Source: an uncultured Eubacteriales bacterium (lineage in GTDB: Bacteria; Bacillota; Clostridia; Lachnospirales; Lachnospiraceae). Taken from it: a DNA stretch of 9,832 nt. Location of the stretch: positions 1 to 9,832 of the forward strand of contig CASEDW010000266.1 of the NCBI GenBank assembly GCA_949286775.1, read 5' to 3'. Below the pieces are notes generated by a model. The model did no database searches and was not told the origin of the DNA. It saw nothing but the letters and a program-made list of their open reading frames with translations. This document shows, in pieces, positions 1 to 7,600 of the stretch. Position 1 is the stretch's first letter. Each line of letters begins with the position of its first letter. The translations under genes were made by a program, and so were the position numbers.

Positions 1-231
1 GTTGTGATCGCGTCATTAAATCACAATATGGATCCTGAAAAGCGAAGCAATATTACGCCGGATCCCGTTGTAATAGGAAAAAATGTCGGGATAGGATCAA
101 ACGCCACCATATGTCCGGGAGTTACGATAGGCGACGGCGCCATAATAGGAGCGGGAGCGGTAGTCGTTAAAGATGTACCGGAGCGCATGGTAGTCGGAGG
201 AGTGCCGGCAAAATTTATTAAGAAGGTGTGA
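1..231 (+). CDS. Hexapeptide-repeat sugar O-acetyltransferase, C-terminal part
   Basis: This is the 3' end of a gene that begins upstream of the window. The frame is open from base 1, so the GTG at 4 is not a convincing start. The 76 visible residues form the C-terminal left-handed beta-helix of the maltose/galactoside (Maa/LacA/NodL-like) acetyltransferase family. Repeated hexapeptide turns are visible (VVIGKNVGIGSNATICPGVTIGDGAIIG is spread over about 64-150), followed by the usual closing segment AGAVVVKDVPE...VGGVPAKFIKK. The NHN motif at 19-27 corresponds to the region holding the catalytic His of this family, and DPEKR follows as in close relatives. Family members transfer acetyl from acetyl-CoA to a sugar hydroxyl in the cytoplasm. 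The acceptor sugar cannot be told from this fragment, and other hexapeptide acyltransferases remain possible. A strong terminator downstream ends the transcript. Confidence 0.85.
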   Translation, partial: VVIASLNHNMDPEKRSNITPDPVVIGKNVGIGSNATICPGVTIGDGAIIGAGAVVVKDVPERMVVGGVPAKFIKKV

Positions 232-291
232 TAAAGGGTTAAATAAATTCGAAATATTACGTTATTGAGAAACAAATAATATAAAGTTCTT

Positions 292-325
292 ATATTGTCC
301 GGTTTATACCGGGCAATATTTTTTT
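292..325 (+). terminator. Rho-independent terminator of the acetyltransferase gene
   Basis: The arms ATATTGTCCGGT (292-303) and ACCGGGCAATAT (308-319) pair over 12 bp with one G-U wobble. The loop is TTAT, and a run of seven T follows (319-325). The structure starts 60 bp after the acetyltransferase stop codon. It separates that gene from the membrane-protein gene, so 464 onward should have its own promoter. Confidence 0.93.
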
Positions 326-375
326 GTAAAAATATTAGTCTTCCATAATTACTTATTTTTTACAGAAAATCGATA

Positions 376-402
376 TTGAACTTTACAAATGTAAATTAGA
401 AT
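376..402 (+). promoter_or_regulatory. Weak candidate promoter for the YibE/F gene
   Basis: TTGAAC (376-381) is a 4/6 match to a -35 box and TAGAAT (397-402) is a 5/6 match to a -10 box. The spacer is only 15 bp, shorter than the 16-18 bp optimum, so the assignment is tentative. It lies between the upstream terminator and the start codon at 464, where a promoter is needed. The whole spacer is filled by the dyad at 382-395, an arrangement common for repressor-controlled promoters. A perfect TTGACA at 406-411 was also considered, but it has no -10 box at a usable distance. Confidence 0.3.
382..395 (+). promoter_or_regulatory. Dyad TTTACA-AA-TGTAAA, candidate CopY/BlaI-type operator
   Basis: The 14-bp element is a perfect 6-bp inverted repeat with a 2-bp centre. 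Its core TACAAATGTA fits TACAnnTGTA, the recognised half-site arrangement of the BlaI/MecI/CopY winged-helix repressors. It sits in the candidate promoter spacer, 69 bp before the start codon, where bound repressor would block RNA polymerase. No repressor gene of this family is visible in the window, and AT-rich intergenic DNA produces such short palindromes by chance at some rate. Confidence 0.35.
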
Positions 403-463
403 AAGTTGACATTTAAAACTGTAAGTACACAGCAATAACCAGATGATGAGGACAGGAAGGTGA

Positions 464-1615
464 ATGAAAAATAAGAAAAAAACAGCAGAAATACTCCTGA
501 TGCTGCTGATTATACTCGCAGGCATCGGGCTGGTCGTCCGTTTTTCCCGAATGGATTTCGGATATGAGAGATTTCATACAGAGGGTATATCTTATGAAAA
601 AGCCGTAGTGACATCTGTGGTGGAAGAAGAGCTGGAACCCTACAGCGCGGATGACGAGCACATGACAGGATATCAGCTTTTGAAAATTCGTTTTCTGGAA
701 GGCGAAGAAAAGGGAAAGGAACTGGAAATTGAAAACGATATCAGTATCACACACAACGTTATATTAGAGGCCGGCGACAGGCTGATTGTATGTGCCGATC
801 GTCCGGAAGGGGTTGAGCCCTACTATTCGGTCTATAATTATGACCGGGGAACAGGGATCTGGATCGCTGCAGTTGGATTGCTTGCGCTCATAGTTCTGGT
901 CGGTAAAAAACAGGGTGTAAAAAGCTGCCTGGGTCTTGTCTTTACTGTGATTATGGTTGTCTGTTATCTTCTGCCTTCTCTTTATCAGGGAAAATCAGCA
1001 GTTGTCGCGGCAATCGTAACGGTGGGCGTCAGCTCTGCGGCAACCTGCTTTTGTCTCGGAGGTCTTGAGAAAAAAACAGGCTATAACATATTGAACTCAA
1101 CTCTTGGCGGAATTTCAGCAGGAATCATCTATTCTGTTCTGGCGCATGTTTTGCATGTGAGCGGCAACAGCATGGAGGAAACGGAATCTCTGACTTTGAT
1201 AACTCAGGCCACCGGGATGAGGTTAAACGGTATACTATTTGCCGCCATTATGGTCGCAGCGCTTGGAGCGATTATGGATGTTGCTGTTTCACTTGGCGCT
1301 GCCTTAAATGAAATACAGACATTGAACCCGGAAATCAGCAGGAAAGAACTGTTTCGATCAGGAATGAATATCGGTAAAGATATGATAGGAACCATGACCA
1401 ATACGCTTATACTGGCGTTCGCAGGAGGTGCGCTGGCTACTCTGCTGGTATTTATTTCATACGGCGTTCAGTATAATCAGCTGATTTCTTCAGACTTTTT
1501 TGCAATAGAAGTCGTACAGGGAATCGCAGGAACAAGCGCGGTCGTTTTAACTGTGCCGATTACAGCGGCGATATGCGCGCTGGGATACAGACAGACCAAA
1601 AAAATGAGGAAATAA
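464..1615 (+). CDS. YibE/F-family multi-pass membrane protein
   Basis: A complete 383-residue protein. The start is set by AGGAAGG (454-460), just ahead of ATG 464. The layout matches the YibE/F family: an N-terminal membrane anchor (about residues 9-26); an extracytoplasmic beta-rich domain (about 28-128) with a late segment AGDRLIVCAD typical of the family; then about seven hydrophobic segments (near 131-147, 154-174, 177-200, 208-232, 254-282, 310-334 and 347-374). Two family-type conserved stretches are visible: GAIMDVAVSLGAALNEI at about 268-284, and GMNIGKDMIGTMTNTLILAF at about 300-319. The C-terminus is short and basic (KKMRK). The biochemical role of the family is not established; it is generally treated as an uncharacterised integral membrane or possible transport protein. 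Firmicutes often carry two such genes side by side, but only one is present here. No terminator lies between it and the giant gene 64 bp downstream, so co-transcription is possible. Confidence 0.9.
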   Translation: MKNKKKTAEILLMLLIILAGIGLVVRFSRMDFGYERFHTEGISYEKAVVTSVVEEELEPYSADDEHMTGYQLLKIRFLEGEEKGKELEIENDISITHNVILEAGDRLIVCADRPEGVEPYYSVYNYDRGTGIWIAAVGLLALIVLVGKKQGVKSCLGLVFTVIMVVCYLLPSLYQGKSAVVAAIVTVGVSSAATCFCLGGLEKKTGYNILNSTLGGISAGIIYSVLAHVLHVSGNSMEETESLTLITQATGMRLNGILFAAIMVAALGAIMDVAVSLGAALNEIQTLNPEISRKELFRSGMNIGKDMIGTMTNTLILAFAGGALATLLVFISYGVQYNQLISSDFFAIEVVQGIAGTSAVVLTVPITAAICALGYRQTKKMRK

Positions 1616-1670
1616 GTTTGGAAGTAAAATTTTAAATCTATCATTATTGAAGCAGCAAGGGAGATAGAAA

Positions 1671-1679
1671 GAGGTTAAA
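1671..1679 (+). promoter_or_regulatory. Ribosome binding site of the giant surface protein
   Basis: GAGG (1671-1674), within AAGAGG, lies 5 nt before ATG 1680 and supports this start. The next in-frame ATG, at 1701, would cut the lysine-rich n-region of the signal peptide and has no Shine-Dalgarno sequence. The 64-bp gap from the upstream gene contains only a poor promoter match (TTGGAA at 1618, TATCAT at 1639, 15-bp spacing). Confidence 0.75.
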
Positions 1680-4600
1680 ATGAAGAAAAAAGGATTTTTG
1701 ATGAAACTACGAAATCGTGTACTGGCAGCTGTTCTGACGGCAGCTATGGCGGTAAGCTCAGGATTGATTCCTCAGGTTGGATTTACGTCTGTGGTTTATG
1801 CGGCAGGAACAGAAAGCGAACCGACTGAGTCAGTGACGGGATCGGAATCGGATGAGTGGACGCAGCCAGAAGACGAAACCGAGGAAGACAAGGAAACAGA
1901 GACTGTCGACAATCCGGATGAAGATGCATCAAAAGACGAAGGTCAGTCAGGAGAAGAAGCATCAGAAGATAAAGAGCAATCTGGAGAAGAAGCATTAGAA
2001 GATAAAGAGCAGTCAGGAGAAGAAGCACCAGAAGGTGAAGAACAGTCCCAAGAAGACACATCAGAAGGCGAGGAACAGTCCGAAGAAGATATATCAAACG
2101 AAAATGAAGTAACCCCGGATGTTCAGGAGAATAAAGATGCAGAAGCTGAAAAAGCTGTTTTTGAGCAGAAATCAATTTCTCTTACAGTCGGAGCGGATGA
2201 AACATACAGAAACATCACCTGGTATTCTGATGATACAAATGCCGGTCAGGTTCAGTATGCAGTTAAAAACGGAGATGTTTTTCCTAAACAGTATTCAACT
2301 GAGACAGCTTCTGTAAAGGAAACCAGTGACGAAGGTTTTTACAGTAATCAGGCGACTCTCAAAAATCTTCAGGCGGATACTGAATATGTATACCGTCTGG
2401 TGAATGGGACAACGATATCAGATACATATTCATTTAGAACCGGCAATAACGATAAAGATTTCAGTTTTATCTTTGTGGGTGATCCGCAGATAGGAGAAAA
2501 GAATACTGCTACGGATGCCGCGCAGTGGGAGAATACGCTGGAACAGGCGGCCATTCAGGATCCGGACGCGGAATTCATTGTCAGCGCAGGCGATCAGGTC
2601 AGTGTGGGAAACAACGAATCTCAGTATGCGGGATTTTTGGAGCATGCGGCGTTGAAATCCATGCCGGTGGCTACAGTGATAGGAAATCATGATCATGGAT
2701 ATTATGTCAGCGGCGGCGGATATGAAGATTATGAGTATTCTATTTATAACGATCATTTTAATAATCCAAACAAATACGGAACGGACGAAGGGATGACCAC
2801 TGCCAATTCAGATTACTGGTATACCTACAATAATGTTCTGTTTTTGAATCTGAATTCCAATGATCTGAGCACAGCGTCCCACAGGGATTTTCTTACTAAA
2901 GCTATTGAAGCTAACAAGGATAAGGATATTGACTGGAAGGTGGTAGTTTTCCATCATTCTATTTTCAGCGCGGCAACACATTCCCAGGATGCCGATATCC
3001 TGCAGAGAAGGGAGCAGTTGGCGCAGGTATTCAAGGATCTGGATATCGATGTGGTATTGATGGGACATGATCACGTATATGTGAGAAGTTATATGATGGA
3101 CGGAACCGAACCGGAGGTAACTCCAACGGTGGAATCAGTGGCCAGAAATCCGGAAGGAATTCTCTATGTAACAGCCAATTCGTCCAGCGGAAGTAAATTT
3201 TATAGTATATTGAGCAATGTATCTACCAATTACGCGGCAGTAAAAAATCAGGAAAACGTGCCGAACTTTTCAGAGGTAGAGATATCGGAAAATTCGTTTG
3301 AAATCACTACATACCGCACAACGGATCTGAGTGTAGTGGATAGTTTCAGAATTCAACGAACCACAGATACGCCTGAAATTGAAGGCGACGGCAGCGTGGA
3401 AAATCCTTATATTTTGGATTCTGATGCTGATCTCAGGGAAATGGCAGCAAAATTGAATGCCAAGGATCCGGCATGGGTTGGAAAGAACTATGCTTTGGAA
3501 GCAGACATTCAGATGAAAGATGAAAGTTTCCCGATGATTGACAGTTTTACAGGCGTTCTGGATGGACAGGGACATACGATTAAAGGGCTGACGCTCAGAG
3601 ATGAGCAGCAGACTGTAAGCGGAGAATATAGGATGGCATTTATCCGCACCAACACAGGAACAGTGCAGAATCTGAATTTTGAGGACGCGTCTGTGGAGTC
3701 GCAGGTAAACTCCGGATCAAACAGTTATTCCGGAGCGGCTGTAGTGGTCGGCGAAAATGCCACTGGCGGCATTATCTCACGCGTTCAGGTAAAAAACAGT
3801 ACAGTATCAGCGCCGGGTCTGGGAAAAGCGGCAGGTATCGCGGCGCTGAACGGCAGAAATTATCAGGCTGCGGCAACAATTCAGAATTGCCGGTTTGACG
3901 GAAGCCTGTCTTGCGGAGGCAATACCGTATATGGCGCTATGCTGGGCGGTATTACTGCATATACGGCAGGATCAGGCACGCTTGTGGAAAACTGTTACGC
4001 AAATGCTGATATCGCTTATACCGGAACAGGCGCGAATATCACAGTATCCGCTGCTATGATCGGCGGATATCCAAATGCCGTGACATTCAGATCATGTGTG
4101 GCAGGCGGCGGAAGCATTACTCTTCAGGACAATGTGACGACTGCCAATGTGGGACGAATTTACGGACTGTACAACGCCGGATACAATGTTAAAGCGGAGA
4201 ATAATCTGGCCGGCGAGGAAATCACCTTTAACGGTACGCCGATCGTACCGGCGGATACGGCAAAAGATAAAGCAATTCACGGAATGAGCAAGACCGCAAA
4301 GGAGCTGACAATAAAAGAAACATATACGGAGATCGGCTGGAATTTCAGAGATTGCTGGACTATTGGGAATGATAACCGTCCGGAGTTAAAAGAGCCGGGA
4401 GCGCTGGCGTTGGAAGGAACAGGCGTTGAGCAGGATCCTTTCAAGATCGGAAGCGAAGAAGATCTGCTCTATGTTACAGACCTTTTAAATAGAAATGATG
4501 GACGTGTGACAGGCAGGTATTTTGCGCTCACGGAAGATATTGTACTAACTGAGAATTTTCCGATGATCAATAATTTCTCAGGTGTTCTGGATGGTGCCGG

Positions 4601-7600
4601 ACACAGCATTTCAGGACTGAAGATCATCGATACTGATACAAGTAAGAAGAAAGACTATCTGATTGGATTTATAAAGATCAACAGTGGTACAATCAAAGAC
4701 TTGGCTTTTGAAAGCCCGGTTGTAGAGACCAGTGTTGTATGTAATACGGACAGCTTTTCCGGAGTTGCTGTTATAGCCGGCGAAAATGCCAACGGCGGAC
4801 TTATCCATGGATGCCGTGTGTCTAATGCGACGGTGAAAGCGCCAAACGCGGCAAAAGCTGCAGGTATCACAGCTATGAACGGAAGAAACGATAAGAATTC
4901 AGCGACGATTTCTAACTGCTATGTTAGCGGTGATTTCAGCTGCGGAGGAACAGCCGTTTCTTTCGGAAGCATGATGGGAGGAATTGCTTCATACAGCTCC
5001 ACAAGCACAATTACAAACTGTATTGCGGATGTAAATCTTCATTGCGATACAACCGGAATTTATACGGCGATTGTGAGCCAGTCGTCTATTGTCGGATATA
5101 TTAATGCGGTTACGCTGAAGGGAAATGTGGCTTATGGCGGAACCATGACGACAGAAGGACAGCATGGAACATACGGCACCGGAGGAATCTATGGAACAAT
5201 AGCTGCTACCAGCGGAAGAAACACAATTTCAGGAAATCTTACATGTGAAGATATTACAGTAAATGACGTTAATGTTACAGCGTCGTCAAAAAATGGAACG
5301 CTGACTGACAGAGAAACTCTTCAGATGAAACAGACTTACGTGGATTTAGGATGGCTTTTTGATCTTGAATGGAAAATGACGGAAGATAAATATCCTATTC
5401 CAAAGGTCTTCTCATATCCGGAGGAAGCGATTTCTCATGTAACGGCGACGCTTAAAGACGAAGGAGTCGGATTCAGCTGGTATGGACAGACAGCGGAAGA
5501 TGCCGGCGTGAATATTTCGCGCAATGCCGATATGAGCGAGGCGCAGAAGACAGAAGCTTCAGTCACAGAAACCGGCGACGGACTTCGATATACTGCGAAT
5601 GTCACAGGCCTGGACGCGGACACAGAATATTATTATCAGGTATATATCGGCGGAAATGTTTCAGAAACAGGTACTTTCCATACCGCAAAAGACAGCGGAG
5701 CGTTTAGCTTTGTAAACATGGCGGGAACAGAAGGAGCAAGTCTGAATGAAACAGGAGTAGCGGCAGAAACCATGAAAGTCGCGCTTGAAACCTGCGATGA
5801 AGCGGCGTTCATTCTTCACAGTGGAAATATGGTGAATGCTTCCAGAGGAGAAGAAGCATGGAAAGAGCTGTTTTTTCAGGCACAGGATACTTTTATGCAG
5901 GTGGCGGTTATGCCGACAGTGGGTCTTGAAGGAACAGACGCCGTGTTGAATCAGTTCAACATTGGGGACAAAGGATATTACAGCTTTGATTATTCAAATG
6001 CGCATATTGTGGTTTTGGATACCAGTGAGGATGCGGCACAGTGTATTTCAGATCAGCAGATAGAATGGTTAAAAGCTGATGTAACAGAAGCGCGTTCATC
6101 AGGTGCGGAATGGATTATTTTAAGTGTCAATAAAGGTCCTTACACTACAGGTCCAAGCGCAGACAGCCAGGAAGTAGCAGGACTGAGAACCGTACTGCTT
6201 CCGGTTATCGATGAATTGGGTATTGATCTGGTGCTTCAGGGACAGGATCATATTCTGGGACGCACCTATTCGATCAAAGGCGGAGAAGCGGATACCTCTG
6301 AATACATGGAAGTGGTAAATGGAAAACGCTTCTACTACAGCCTCAGCGATGATGGAACGGTTTACTTTATGCCGGGACAGGCAGGCGTGAACATGGATAC
6401 ACAGATTTCATCCATGACAACTGAAAATCTTGATGAGTATCTGGCTCTTTTCTCACGAAGCGAGCAGAGAGGAAGCGCGTCGAATCCGACGCAGACCTTC
6501 GCGTCTGTTACGATTGACGGCGATAAGCTGACCGTTCGCACTTACGAAAGAAAAAATACAGATACGGCGACAATGATCGAAGCCTTCGGTATCGACCATG
6601 CAGTAGGCAAAGTGGAAGAACTGATTGCCCAGAGCAAATGGCAGGAGGCCAGAGAAGCCTATGATCTTCTGAATGATGCGCAGAAGGATGCGGTGGAAAA
6701 TTATTACCTGCTTCTGGAAGCGGAAAATGCGGAGCTTCAGGAAAATAAAGGCGCATGGCTTGATGACGAGGCCACGGAACGGCGCAGTATTCTTCTTAGA
6801 AATGATACGTTTTCAGCATTTAAGGACGCGCCGGTGAGACTGGAAATTGAAAATGCGCCAAGTGAGACAATGAAATTCTACACTACCCGAGGAGAAGAAA
6901 TTCCTGCTGAGATTGAGAGCTATGACAAAGACGGAATTTCTATCGTATGGGTAAAAGTTCCGGTCATTGAATCGAATGCAGTAACCGGTCTCTGGGTGTA
7001 CTTCGGCGGGGCAGCTTCAGAACTGAACCCTGAAGAAGTATGGAGCAACAATTACGCGCTGGTTGAGCATTTTGCGGATATTGACGGCAGCATGATTACA
7101 GATTCTACAGGAAAAGCTGTCGGACAGGTTACAGGAAATCTGACTGCGAACGGCAGCGGCGCTGATAAGGGAGCGCACTTTTCTGACAGCAAAATCACTT
7201 ATGGCAGCATAGGAGATGACTTTGACGCATTTAGTGTCAGCGCGGTCATTTCCATGACAGAAGAGGATATGGCAAAGCTCAATGGAGAAAAAGGAGTTAT
7301 AGCAGCCCGTTTCCTCAGTACGGATAATGCTACTAATTCGTACCAGATGTCTATTGATTCGTCTACGGAAAAGTTGAGCGCATCTTACTATGCGAAGTGG
7401 TGGAGAGAACATAATTATAATACGTCATCATGGCCGACGGATCAGAAAACTGATTACAGTTATGATATTTCGGCAACAGACGGCAATCAGCATCTTGTTA
7501 CGCTGATGTATGACGGACTGACAGTTTCGATGTACATTGACGGAGTTGCCGTGCGAAAGGGCAGGGTATTCCTTGAAAATTCTATTTATACTGACAAATC

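Noticed and set aside
4..6. GTG at position 4 as the start of a 75-residue protein
   Set aside because: The frame is open to base 1, and the product would begin in the middle of a hexapeptide acetyltransferase fold without its N-terminal region, so the gene is cut by the window edge.
406..411. Perfect TTGACA -35 hexamer upstream of the YibE/F gene
   Set aside because: At the 16-18 bp spacing the sequence is CACAGC, ACAGCA or CAGCAA, none resembling TATAAT, so it is unlikely to be the promoter on its own.
1618..1644. TTGGAA...TATCAT as a promoter for the giant gene
   Set aside because: The spacer is only 15 bp and the -35 match is poor. Transcription from upstream explains expression equally well, so it is mentioned but not called.
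1783..2175. 130-residue minus-strand reading frame with many Leu residues
   Set aside because: It is the antisense image of the acidic Glu-rich repeats: GAA/GAG codons read as Leu/Phe-type codons on the other strand. It has no ribosome binding site and the + strand frame fully explains the DNA.
2119..2316. 65-residue + strand frame inside the giant gene
   Set aside because: It is out of frame within the FN3 domain of the giant protein, has no Shine-Dalgarno sequence and no recognisable domain.
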